Below are positions 55,403 to 62,938 of a DNA stretch of 64,000 nucleotides, piece by piece. A program made the translations under genes and the position numbers. The stretch is from Actinoallomurus sp. Its GTDB lineage: Bacteria; Actinomycetota; Actinomycetes; Streptosporangiales; Streptosporangiaceae. Location of the stretch: positions 1 to 64,000 of the forward strand of contig JAOPYL010000336.1 of the NCBI GenBank assembly GCA_025964625.1. The letters run 5' to 3'. The notes under the pieces were generated by a model that had not been told where the DNA came from, did no database searches, and was given only the letters and a program-made list of their open reading frames with translations. Positions within the stretch are counted from its first letter, which is position 1. Each line of letters begins with the position of its first letter.

Positions 55403-55501
55403 TGGAGCGACAGAGACCTTCTCGAGCTCGAACGGTTGATGCGCAGGTACGTCGACGATCTACTTGCCTTGTCCACAGCTGCGAAGGAATCAGACACCTA
55501 G
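55395..55501 (+). pseudogene. MarR-like C-terminal fragment
   Basis: A short segment ending in HWSDRDLLELERLMRRYVDD resembles the C-terminal dimerisation helix of MarR regulators. No DNA-binding domain precedes it and it overlaps the antitoxin-like gene. A low-confidence remnant. Confidence 0.3.
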
Positions 55502-55790
55502 GTCGACGGTCGCGTCATACAAGAAGAACGTCCGCCTTCACCCCAAGCCGTACATCGGTGCCGTGCCCTTGGCTTCCCTGACCGCAGCGAAGATCGACAA
55601 GCTGTACCGGGATCTGGAGAAGAGCGGTCGGCGCAACGGCAAGGCGAGCGAACCGGAGAGCCGCTGTCGGCGTGGACCGTGCGTTACATCCACACGATCC
55701 TGCACGCGGCCTTGAAAGCGGCCGTCAAGCGCGGCCAGCTCGGCAAGAACCCGGCAGACGGCGCGGAGCCGCCTACCGCGAAGCAAAGGA
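55500..55790 (+). pseudogene. Tyrosine recombinase (integrase) fragment with frameshift
   Basis: The core-binding domain is recognisable: SYKKNVRLHPKPYIGAVPLA then LTAAKIDKLYRDLEKSGRRN in one frame, and WTVRYIHTILHAALKAAVKR then GQLGKNPAD in another. The frame changes around 55648-55655. The catalytic domain with R-H-R-Y is entirely absent. This is the remains of an integrative element. Confidence 0.65.
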
Positions 55791-55854
55791 CCGCGGTGAG
55801 CGCGCTTCTGCGGTTACCGGCTCGTCGGGGCATGCCGCTTCGTCGGTGCTTGGG

Positions 55855-56964
55855 TCAGTTCACCGAGGGCATCGATCGGCTCGGAGCGAGGAGATCGAGG
55901 TCGGTGCGGGTGACCCCGGCTCTGTCGGCTAGCTGGTCGCGGCCGGTGTCCGAGTCGGCTAGGAGCTCTACGGCTTTGGTGAGCATGGTGGGCCGTTCGA
56001 GCGGTTTTGAAGGTCCGGGTTCGTGGCGTCGCCAGCCGCGGGTGCTCATGGTGCTCATGGCGTTGCGGTAGGTGCTTTCCCGCATGATCTTGAGTGTTCG
56101 GGCGCGGTAGAGCAGCGCGGCCATGCTGACTCCCCAGGTGGATTTCAGCTCGGCGAGGTGGGCCCAGTCCGCTGTGTGGGGAAGCTGGTCGGCGATGGCT
56201 GTTTCCGGCATAAGGAACTCGGCTGCGAAGCGGTGGGCCTGGTCTTCGATGATTTTGCTGCCGGGCTCGGCGTCGGCGTGCATGACCAGGTGACCAAGCT
56301 CGTGGGCGCCGTCGAAGCGGTTGCGCCAGTAGTCGCCCTTGGCCGGGTTGAACAACACCATTGGGCGCGGATGGGCGCCGATGCTGAACGCGTCGACGCG
56401 TTCGGTTGATGGGGGCATGATCAAGACGATCACGCCGTGTTTCTCGAGCAACCGCACCATGTGCGGGATCGGGCCCGGCTGACCGGCCATGAAGGCTCGA
56501 GCCAGGCGGGCGGCCTCCACCGGCCCGGGGCCTGCGATCTCCTCCGGCGACACGGGCCGCTCGGGCAGCTCGGCCGCGGGGAACTCGACGATCTCCTCGA
56601 GGGCGGCGACGATGTCGGCCGCGATCCGGCCGTACGCCAGGGCCTGGTCGCGTTCGATCTGGGTCGTCGACCGCAGCGACCGGAAATGGGCGGTGTCCAG
56701 CGATATCGGGGTGCGGCCGGCCCCGAAGAACTCCACCGGCACCCCGAGCGCGATGGCCAGCCGCGATAGCGTCCTCTCCGACGGGCGGTGCACGCCGGCC
56801 TCGTACTGGCCGATCGCCGTCGGGGTGGTCTCCACTGCCTGGGCGAGCTGGTTCTTGCGCATGCCGCGCAGCCGCCGGGCCAACGTCAGCCGACCCGCGT
56901 CGAACAGCAGCCGTGCCTCGGCGAGCCGCCTGGTGGTGCGCTCGTCGGTGGTGCGTTCGTTCAC
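55855..56964 (-). CDS. XRE-family regulator with ImmA/IrrE metallopeptidase domain
   Basis: 369 residues from a GTG overlapping the stop of its upstream partner (GTGA). The XRE helix-turn-helix is at about 25-80 (MRKNQLAQAVETTPTAIGQY) and the IrrE-N-terminal-like peptidase has HELGH at 221-225 followed by E-D-Q-A-H-R-F-A-A-E-F-L-M-P. Such fusions switch off phage, ICE or toxin genes by cleaving a repressor or by direct DNA binding. It lies between the integrase fragment and the partner gene. Confidence 0.9.
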   Translation of the reverse strand: MNERTTDERTTRRLAEARLLFDAGRLTLARRLRGMRKNQLAQAVETTPTAIGQYEAGVHRPSERTLSRLAIALGVPVEFFGAGRTPISLDTAHFRSLRSTTQIERDQALAYGRIAADIVAALEEIVEFPAAELPERPVSPEEIAGPGPVEAARLARAFMAGQPGPIPHMVRLLEKHGVIVLIMPPSTERVDAFSIGAHPRPMVLFNPAKGDYWRNRFDGAHELGHLVMHADAEPGSKIIEDQAHRFAAEFLMPETAIADQLPHTADWAHLAELKSTWGVSMAALLYRARTLKIMRESTYRNAMSTMSTRGWRRHEPGPSKPLERPTMLTKAVELLADSDTGRDQLADRAGVTRTDLDLLAPSRSMPSVN

Positions 56965-57665
56965 TGGGCCGTTTCGATGCTCGTGTCCGCGACCCGCCGC
57001 GCGTGCAGGCGCATGGGCACATCGGCCTCGTCGTCGTTCCACAGCGGCAGCGTGGACTGCACGGGCGTACGGCGGGGATCGGCGCCGAGCGTGTCGTCGG
57101 TCAGCGGCCGCACCCAGTGCCAGGCCGGCCCGCCGTCGGCGTTGAGTCGCGGACGGCCGAGGAACAGCTCCATCTCCAGCGGCTCCTCACTCGCGCTGTG
57201 CGCGAGGACCAGCGTCACCACGTCGCCTGTGACACGCTGCTCGTCGAGCCCAAGATCCAGCGTGAGCTGCGGGTCGTCGGCGAACGCCTGGCGCGCGACC
57301 CCCTGCTTGGTCGGACTGTCACGGTCCCAGCGGATGGCCCGCACCGCGCCGAACTCGTGCCGCTTTAGCAGCACGCGGTAGGGCCCGTACCGCCAGCCCG
57401 GCGAGCCGTTCAGGTCATCGCGGACGACCGCGCGGGCCAGCGGGTCATCGTGGCCGCTCGGCTCCGCGTCGTCCACCTCGAAGATCCGGTCGAGCTGAGA
57501 CTCCAGCACGTCGAATGCGGAGACGCCGAACGACCGCTCCTTGAACCCGGCCGTACGGCTCAGCGCTCCGAAGACGGCGATCGTCGCCTCGGTGTGCGCC
57601 TCCCGCAGCGCGTGCAGAAACCCGCCCACCAGGAGGCCGTCCCACACTTCACGATCTTCCGACAT
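56961..57665 (-). CDS. Partner protein of the XRE-ImmA gene, function unknown
   Basis: 234 residues from the ATG of MSEDREVWDG; a longer start is possible. It has FLHALREAHTEATIAVFGAL near the N-terminus, a middle segment FEVDDAEPSGHDD, and a well-structured C-terminus (VPMRLHARRVADTSIETA). No known domain was recognised. It is translationally coupled to the XRE-ImmA gene, so it may be its toxin, ligand or substrate. Confidence 0.65.
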   Translation of the reverse strand: MSEDREVWDGLLVGGFLHALREAHTEATIAVFGALSRTAGFKERSFGVSAFDVLESQLDRIFEVDDAEPSGHDDPLARAVVRDDLNGSPGWRYGPYRVLLKRHEFGAVRAIRWDRDSPTKQGVARQAFADDPQLTLDLGLDEQRVTGDVVTLVLAHSASEEPLEMELFLGRPRLNADGGPAWHWVRPLTDDTLGADPRRTPVQSTLPLWNDDEADVPMRLHARRVADTSIETAQ

Positions 57666-57672
57666 GCACTGG

Positions 57673-57678
57673 ACTATA
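57673..57678 (-). promoter_or_regulatory. -10 hexamer at a possible leaderless start
   Basis: TATAGT on the minus strand ends 8 bases before the ATG at 57665. A transcript would begin at about 57666, giving a leaderless mRNA. No clear -35 hexamer is seen. Confidence 0.4.
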
Positions 57679-57804
57679 GACGTTCCCAGCGATACATGTT
57701 CGAAAATGAAGTCACTGCCGCGTGTTGGCACTGTAACCTCGCGTTAGATCTCTCCATCGGCATCGTGAGTTGGAGTCTGGACCTCGACCGAACGCCGCGC
57801 CGTC

Positions 57805-57880
57805 TTGCCGGACCGGGTGTACAACAACCACCGCCGACCCCACCGCAGCCGGTCGGCTGCACCCCATGTTTCAAGGGCCG
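57805..57880 (+). pseudogene. Possible transposase C-terminal relic
   Basis: The segment DRVYNNHRRPHRSR resembles the Y-N-x-H-R-P-H-x-x-L end of IS3/IS481-type integrase-core transposases. Only about 25 codons remain, with no terminal repeats. Weak evidence. Confidence 0.25.
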
Positions 57881-58104
57881 GCCTTCAGCCGCCCAGCGTT
57901 ACGGGCGGCGAGGAACGCTGCCCGCTGGGCAGCTTCCACGCCCTCGATGAGGGTGCGTGCGTCGGGGGCATCGATCGCGGTCGCGGTGGGAGTGCACATC
58001 CCGATCGCGGTGAATCGCCTTCGTTAGCACCCCCAGAACACGTACCAGCCCGTCAGGCGGCGGTTGAGGAATTCGGCGGTTACACGGGCTTGGTCGTCAC
58101 GCAT
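57871..58104 (-). pseudogene. Small conserved protein interrupted by an in-frame stop
   Basis: One frame reads MRDDQARVTAEFLNRRLTGW then YVFWGC, stop (TAA, at 58027-58029), then RRRFTAIGMCTPTATAIDAP and LIEGVEAAQRAAF to 57871. The joined sequence looks like one actinobacterial small protein of the W-Y-V-W-x-G type. Its ATG overlaps the stop of the neighbouring broken gene, so both were once translationally coupled. The part after the stop has its own ATG and could still be made alone. Confidence 0.4.
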
Positions 58105-58530
58105 CGCCCGGCTCCTCGCTGTGGAGCCGCACGATGTTGGCGATGCGGTCTGCTGCGTAGCGAATATTGGTGGCCGGGCAGATCGGTTCTATCTCGGAAG
58201 GCGGCGTGGGCACGCCACGCCCGGCTGGCCGCAGTCCAGGCCAGATCCAGCACCAACTGAGTCCGCAGTGCTCGACGTGCCGGATCTCGACCTTTTGTGA
58301 GAGACCCCGGAATAGCCCTGCGCCCTGTGGATGGCCGCGTAGGGCTGGATTGGTCGCGGTCAGCGCAGGTGCGCAGACGTCGACCTTCAGGCCCCTCTCT
58401 CCTGGAGGGCTTCTTTGAGGCGGTCCAGGTACGTCTGGGCGAGGCTCGCGTCGGCGACGTGCTGGGCATCTGCCGCGGCGGCACGAAGTTGTGCCGAGAT
58501 CTTGCCACCCGGTTCGCTTTTCGTGGTCAT
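58097..58530 (-). pseudogene. Conserved hypothetical gene broken by an AG-dinucleotide frameshift
   Basis: From ATG at 58530: MTTKSEPGGKISAQLRAAAA then TYLDRLKEALQERGA and stop. In the next frame the protein continues naturally as GLKVDVCAPALTATNPALRG, then CGLSWCWIWPGLRP, then EIEPICPATNIRYAADRIAN. The change of frame lies at a (CT)3 run at 58395-58400 (AGAGAG on the coding strand), which suggests repeat slippage. The C-terminal half resembles the intact protein encoded at 60324-60680 (W-x-W-V-W-x-G; E-P-x-C-x-A). Confidence 0.6.
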
Positions 58531-58644
58531 GCACGCAGACAACACCTGCACGTCGTGCTTCCGTGAGGCTCGGGGGCGGGGCGGGTGCGTGCATAAGGGG
58601 GCGTGCAGCCAGCGAAATCCTGGAGAGCCCCGCCACAATGCACG

Positions 58645-58801
58645 ATCAACGCAAGTGACCCGTCAGGCACCTACATGGGCGTGGACGTCGGACCTTGAAA
58701 GGAAGCGTTGCCGCCGGGAAACGACCACGTTCGTCGACAACCTCACCATCACCAAGCAAGGCGCCCAGTACGTCACCGACGTGAAGGTCACCTGCTCCTG
58801 A
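58645..58801 (+). pseudogene. Possible C-terminal remnant of a secreted protein
   Basis: TINASDPSGTYMGVDVGP in one frame and FVDNLTITKQGAQYVTDVKV followed by TCS in another look like one protein broken by a frameshift near 58700. No start or signal peptide is evident. The terminator palindrome at 58873 follows. Confidence 0.3.
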
Positions 58802-58872
58802 ACGGTCATTGCTGCCCGGAGTTGTCCGGCGCGACCCACCGGACGCCGCTCGCTGTGACCTGTACGACAGAG

Positions 58873-58900
58873 ACGCCCCGCCGGTCGACCGGCGGGGCGT
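58873..58900 (+). terminator. Perfect 28-base palindromic terminator
   Basis: The sequence from 58873 to 58900 (ACGCCCCGCCGG followed by its complement around TCGA) is a perfect palindrome followed by TCTCGTGTT. It ends transcription from the left before the XRE regulator. Confidence 0.65.
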
Positions 58901-58976
58901 TCTCGTGTTCCCCGATCGGCCTTGCGCACGCGCGTAGCCTGGTCGGTAGCTGATGGAACAACTCAAAGGGTAGGCG

Positions 58977-60194
58977 ATGGACCTTCGCCCTGACATGTCT
59001 GTAGGCGATCGGCTCAAGGTCGCGCGCCGGCGCGCCGCGCTGACGCAAGAGCAGCTCGCCGAGCAGTCCGGCGTGAACGTCGACACGATCCGCAAGCTTG
59101 AGCAGAACCAACGGCAATCAGCGCGCGTGTCCACCGCGAACGCGCTCGCGACCGCCCTCGGCATCGACACGACCGCACTCTTGTTCGGCGTCGCCGACGA
59201 GGAGACCGTCCGAGAAGACCCCGGCATCGCCCGTATCCGCCGGGCGCTCGCCCCGGCGTACGACTTCGCCCCGGCCGTCGACCGCGTCGAGGAGGACACC
59301 GCACCGGACGTGCCGGCGCTGCGCCACGGCGTCGAAGACGCGTGGGCGAGCTACCACGCCGGAGACTTCGCCGCGCTCGGCAACCTCGTGCCCGACCTCA
59401 TCGCCGAGGCGCGCGTGGCCGCCCGGGAACACACCAACGGCACGGCCGCCGAGGCGAACGGCGTACTCGCCAAGGCGCTGCAGCTCGGCGCGCACACCAT
59501 GGTCCAGAGCAGGCACGAGGATCTCGGCCTGCTCGGCCTCGATCGCGCCCAGGCCGCCGCGCAACGCTCCGACAACCCGCTGATGGCCGCCATGCTGGCC
59601 AACAGCGTCGCGTGGATCTTCCTCCGTACCGGCCGGCTCGCCGACTCCGAGCACGTCGCGACCGCGACCGCGGACGGCATCGAACCGAGCTTCCGCAGCT
59701 CCCGACCGGCTCACGTCGCGGTGTACGGCGGGCTCCTGCTGTCCGGCCTCACGGCCGCCGCACGGCATGAGCGCTACGACGACGCCCGGGAGCTGCTGAA
59801 GGTGGCGCGTGCGGCGGCCGAGAGGATCGGCGACGACTCCACCGACCGGTGGACGACCGTGTTCGGGCCGACGTCGGTTGCCATGCAAGCCGTGTCGCTC
59901 GAAGCCGCGGCCGGCGAATGGGGCAATGTCCTCACGCTCGCCGAGCGTGTCCCGCTGTCGGGCAAGACGCCCGTCTCATGGAAGGTCCGCTTCCTCCTGG
60001 ACGTCGCACACGCCCGCGCGGAGACCTACCGCGACGCGGACGCCGTCGAGACGCTGCGCACCATCCGCCGGCTTGCTCCCGGGTGGATGCGCCGTCACGG
60101 CCTGGCGGTCGCGATCGTCCGGGAACTGCTCGGCCGACCCGTCCGGCCGCGCGGCATCACTGGATTCGCCGACTTCCTCGGCATCGCGCATTAG
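58977..60194 (+). CDS. XRE-family regulator with helical repeat C-terminus
   Basis: 405 residues after AAAGGG. The XRE helix-turn-helix occupies about 5-65 (VGDRLKVARRRAALTQEQLA then VNVDTIRKLEQN). The rest is helical, TPR-like, with alternating Ala/Leu/Arg (LANSVAWIFLRTGRLADSEH). Such regulators in actinomycetes control small neighbouring genes; the 118-, 62-, 49- and 37-residue genes follow in the same direction. Signal unknown. Confidence 0.8.
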   Translation: MDLRPDMSVGDRLKVARRRAALTQEQLAEQSGVNVDTIRKLEQNQRQSARVSTANALATALGIDTTALLFGVADEETVREDPGIARIRRALAPAYDFAPAVDRVEEDTAPDVPALRHGVEDAWASYHAGDFAALGNLVPDLIAEARVAAREHTNGTAAEANGVLAKALQLGAHTMVQSRHEDLGLLGLDRAQAAAQRSDNPLMAAMLANSVAWIFLRTGRLADSEHVATATADGIEPSFRSSRPAHVAVYGGLLLSGLTAAARHERYDDARELLKVARAAAERIGDDSTDRWTTVFGPTSVAMQAVSLEAAAGEWGNVLTLAERVPLSGKTPVSWKVRFLLDVAHARAETYRDADAVETLRTIRRLAPGWMRRHGLAVAIVRELLGRPVRPRGITGFADFLGIAH

Positions 60195-60323
60195 GGCAAA
60201 GTCCCCCAGTCGCGCCGGAACGCCGCGCCGCGACTAGTGGGTTTCGTCCCTGTCGCCCCCGGGCGTGCGTCTTTAGCGTGCAGGTCAAGCTGATGGACGC
60301 TGAATGACCGCCGGGAGGCGACA

Positions 60324-60680
60324 GTGCAGGCACCGGACACGAGCACCGCCAATGCCAATGAGGTCGCCAAGGGCTTAATCGTCCGCCTCGCGCCGATGCT
60401 CATGCGGCAGGGCTTGCAGGTCGTCGCCCAGCGGAACGGCTTCGTCGAAGTGCGCAACCCGAGCGGCAACAGGACCACCGACCCCCTCGGCCGGGCGCTG
60501 AACCCGGGCATGAAGCAGAGCATCGCGCTCGGCGACCGCGACGGCGTCTTGTGGTGGCACTGGGTGTGGTCCGGGGTGACCCGCGACGCGCCCCCCGAGT
60601 ACGAGCCGATGTGCGCCGCGGATGACCTCGACGAGGTGGCGCGGCGGCTCGCCGTCGTCCTGGCGGTCGCGGGCTCATGA
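60324..60680 (+). CDS. Conserved hypothetical protein
   Basis: 118 residues from a GTG with GGGAGG at good spacing. The centre reads GVLWWHWVWSG followed by DAPPEYEPMCAADDLDEVA. It shares this pattern with the broken gene at 58097-58530. The N-terminus is helical (ANEVAKGLIVRLAPMLMRQG). No function known; the next gene starts on its stop codon (ATGA). Confidence 0.6.
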   Translation: MQAPDTSTANANEVAKGLIVRLAPMLMRQGLQVVAQRNGFVEVRNPSGNRTTDPLGRALNPGMKQSIALGDRDGVLWWHWVWSGVTRDAPPEYEPMCAADDLDEVARRLAVVLAVAGS

Positions 60681-60865
60681 GCGGGAACAGTGGCACGGCC
60701 GGCGGCTTCGACCCGGACCTGTACGCGCGGGAACTAGAGGAGACCCGCCGCGTGCTGGACACGCCAACGCTCGGCGCCGGCCGTGACGCCGAGCTGGCCG
60801 AGCTGCGGCGCCTCCTCGACCGTTATCCCGACGAGGCGCGGCCCATCCTCGACGAGAACCCATGA
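60677..60865 (+). CDS. Small acidic hypothetical protein
   Basis: 62 residues. The body is helical with charged heptads (YARELEETRRVLDTPTLGAG then AELAELRRLLDRYPDEARP). It overlaps both the gene before it and the next short frame by 4 bases. Unknown function; possibly a partner of the 118-residue protein. Confidence 0.55.
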   Translation: MSGNSGTAGGFDPDLYARELEETRRVLDTPTLGAGRDAELAELRRLLDRYPDEARPILDENP

Positions 60866-61011
60866 GACGTGGGCGTGCGCTGACGGACGATGAAGCTCGC
60901 ACCTCCATCTCGGCCCGGCGCACGCCCGCCAGACCCGCGGCCCCGGGCCGTCTAAGCAGCACACCCCGGGGCCGCGGTCACGAAGAGGGAATCGACAGGA
61001 GGAACCGATGA
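60862..61011 (+). CDS. Short basic open frame in a chain of overlapping genes
   Basis: 49 residues, very Arg-rich (RRTPARPAAPGRLSSTPRGR). Its ATG overlaps the preceding stop and its TGA overlaps the next ATG. It may simply connect two genes. There is no independent evidence for translation. Confidence 0.3.
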   Translation: MRRGRALTDDEARTSISARRTPARPAAPGRLSSTPRGRGHEEGIDRRNR

Positions 61012-61118
61012 CGAACCCAGACCTTTACCCCGCCACGTGGCGGAAGCGCAGCCGCAGCGGCAACGGCGGCAACTGCGTCGAGTTCGCCGTGGTGTACCGG
61101 CCGGTCGCCGCCGCCTGA
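61008..61118 (+). CDS. Short DUF397-like protein
   Basis: 36 residues after a perfect AGGAGG. The DUF397 core W-R-K-x-S-x-S-G-N-G-G-N-C-V-E is present, but the normal C-terminal half (V-R-D-S-K-x-P) is replaced by VVYRPVAAA and a stop. DUF397 proteins work with XRE/DUF5753 regulators in actinomycetes (BldB-like), in keeping with the XRE gene upstream. A shortened member. Confidence 0.65.
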   Translation: MTNPDLYPATWRKRSRSGNGGNCVEFAVVYRPVAAA

Positions 61119-61133
61119 CCACCAAGACAGCGA

Positions 61134-61166
61134 CCGCCCGCCTTCCCGAGATGGGAGAGCGGGCGG
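61134..61166 (+). terminator. Hairpin after the DUF397 gene (copy 1 of a repeated hairpin)
   Basis: CCGCCCGC (61134-61141) pairs with GCGGGCGG (61159-61166). The same core recurs at 62819 and 63650. Confidence 0.5.
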
Positions 61167-61311
61167 CCGTCGCTATCACAGCGGCTAACACCTGTCCCAA
61201 TGGCCTACCTCGGCCACATGGCAACCACAGCGGCTGTTGGCGCGTCTCAGTACCAGCGCCCTGCGTGAGCCATGTCACTGCGGGACGGGCGCCCCCTCCG
61301 AAAGGACCAGA

Positions 61312-62013
61312 GTGAAGAAGCTCGCCATCTCTGCGGCCGTACTGGCTGCATCCGCGGCGGTTCTCGCCGTGCCGGCCACCGCGAACGCGCGCACCGGCAG
61401 CACCCTGTGCACCGTCGTGCATGACCACATCACCAAGACCGACAGCGGCCACGGCACGCCGGCCGAGTGGGCGGACCTGTCCCTCGCCCGGCTCACCTCG
61501 GTGTGTCCCAACCCGGCGGGCGGCTACACGGTCCATCTCGTCGACATCGGGGCGCTCTGGACTCGCACCGGCGCGGGCACCCCGAACGGCACGGGCGGGC
61601 AGATCACCCGTCGCGTGAGGGGCCTGGTCCATGGCGTCTACGACCTGACTGCCACGGGCGCGCTGAAGAGCGCGTCTCCTCACGGGGACGTCACCGCGAG
61701 CTCCACGGACTACGTGAAGTCGCTGTTCACGCCCGAGTCGGTTGTGACCGGCGGCGCGTACAACTGGACGTACGTGAGGCCCTGCGAGCAGTGGGTCGAC
61801 AGCTCGGCGAACAGCGACGGCCAGGGCGCGGCGGCCGGGAACATCACCGGGAAGGTCTGCCCGGGGAAGCCGACCCAGCCTCCGACCTCGACGCCTACGC
61901 CGGCCCCGAGCACGACCACGGGCTCTCCGGCGCCGTCTCCGTCCGGCAGCACGCCGCCCGGTGTGGCTCCCGCGCCGACTCCGGTGACGGGCGACCTGCC
62001 GGTCACCGGCTGA
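61312..62013 (+). CDS. Secreted protein ending in LPVTG, without a membrane anchor
   Basis: 233 residues from a GTG with AAAGGA upstream. Signal peptide about 1-26 (KKLAISAAVLAASAAVLAVP, cleavage after ANA). The mature domain contains CTVVHDHITKTDSGHGTPAE and WADLSLARLTSVCPN, followed by a Pro/Thr/Ser-rich stalk. The last residues are T-G-D-L-P-V-T-G, a sortase motif, but the stop follows at once and the hydrophobic segment and basic tail needed for sorting are missing. Probably truncated. Function unknown. Confidence 0.75.
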   Translation: MKKLAISAAVLAASAAVLAVPATANARTGSTLCTVVHDHITKTDSGHGTPAEWADLSLARLTSVCPNPAGGYTVHLVDIGALWTRTGAGTPNGTGGQITRRVRGLVHGVYDLTATGALKSASPHGDVTASSTDYVKSLFTPESVVTGGAYNWTYVRPCEQWVDSSANSDGQGAAAGNITGKVCPGKPTQPPTSTPTPAPSTTTGSPAPSPSGSTPPGVAPAPTPVTGDLPVTG

Positions 62014-62030
62014 CCCTCAGACGCAACGAG

Positions 62031-62061
62031 GCCCCCGCACTCCGACGATGGAGGCGGGGGC
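62031..62061 (+). terminator. Rho-independent terminator of the LPVTG gene
   Basis: GCCCCCGC (62031-62038) and GCGGGGGC (62054-62061) pair across a 15-base loop, followed by TTTCTGCTTT. Confidence 0.8.
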
Positions 62062-62109
62062 TTTCTGCTTTGCCGGCGCAACCGTTCAACGTGATCGCGA
62101 GTCATACCT

Positions 62110-62649
62110 ATATGCGTCCCTAGCCCTCACTGGCATCGCCGCGCTCGCCGTGACCACTGCCTGCGGTTCGACCACCGCCCACTCGGCCCCCGCCTCGCCG
62201 GCACCCCCTCACGCGATCGCGGCCGCCAGCCCACCGGCGCCGAGCCCCCTCGGCGAGGGGGATGTGCACAACGACGACACGACCTTCCACCTGCATGTCG
62301 CGAGCGTCCGCACGCAGCACAGCTACAGCAGCGGAGGGGTTTAGCCGGAGGTCGCCAAGCCGGGAACCGTCCTGGTCGTCGTGACGCTGGCCGAGAAGAA
62401 CACCGGCAGCAGCCGAGCAACATCGGGTTCGGCACCCCTAACCCGGTCACCCTGGTCGCCGCGGACGGCAGCACCTATCAGCGGGGCGTCGACTGGGCGA
62501 GCTCCGACGACATCAACCCCGGCCTCACCCGGAACGATGACGTGTACACGTTCGACGTGCCGACCGGTACGAAGCCGGCGTCGGTCATAGTGACGCTCTT
62601 GCCACAGTCTGGCGGCACGTCGTCCGTGAACCTGGCGTTGCCGCAGTGA
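62110..62649 (+). pseudogene. Lipoprotein (DUF4352-like) gene with stop and frameshift
   Basis: Reading ALTGIAALAVTTACGSTTAH gives a signal peptide with lipobox T-T-A-C. The protein continues through VHNDDTTFHLHVASVRTQHS to a TAG at 62342-62344, then KPGTVLVVVTLAEKNTGSS in the same frame, and finally FGTPNPVTLVAADGSTYQRG and NDDVYTFDVPTGTKP in another frame. This is the DUF4352 pattern (V-x-V-x-N-x-G-S). The gene has at least two disabling changes and no good start. Confidence 0.55.
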
Positions 62650-62664
62650 GCTGCCTCCGCTATG

Positions 62665-62804
62665 GCTTGAGCCTCACGAAGCGTTCCACGTTCCACGGCG
62701 AGCATGGCCTGAACGACGCGGAGGGCCTGACGGTGGCGTAAGAGCAGCGGCAACGGCGGAAGTGCGTGCAGGTCTGCCTGACGTACAAAGCGACCGCCGC
62801 CTGA
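62665..62804 (+). pseudogene. Decayed DUF397 gene
   Basis: SSGNGG in one frame and KCVQVCLTYKATAA in the next recall the core and end of the DUF397 gene at 61008 (SGNGGNCVEF; YRPVAAA). The W-R-K region has lost bases and has an in-frame TAA. Even the sequence after the stop (CGCCTGACCAC) matches the intact copy, pointing to duplication followed by decay. Confidence 0.5.
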
Positions 62805-62816
62805 CCACAGTACGAC

Positions 62817-62853
62817 AACCGCCCGCTCTCCCACCTCGGGAAGGCGGGCGGTT
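62817..62853 (+). terminator. Repeated hairpin, copy 2
   Basis: AACCGCCCGC (62817-62826) pairs with GCGGGCGGTT (62844-62853). It follows the decayed DUF397 gene as copy 1 follows the intact one. Confidence 0.5.
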
Positions 62854-62938
62854 CGCTGAGATGTCTGCATCCGACCAGACGGTAAACCCTGGGGCGTCCT
62901 GCACCGTCCAATGTCACAGACCTCGCAAAGGACCCCTG

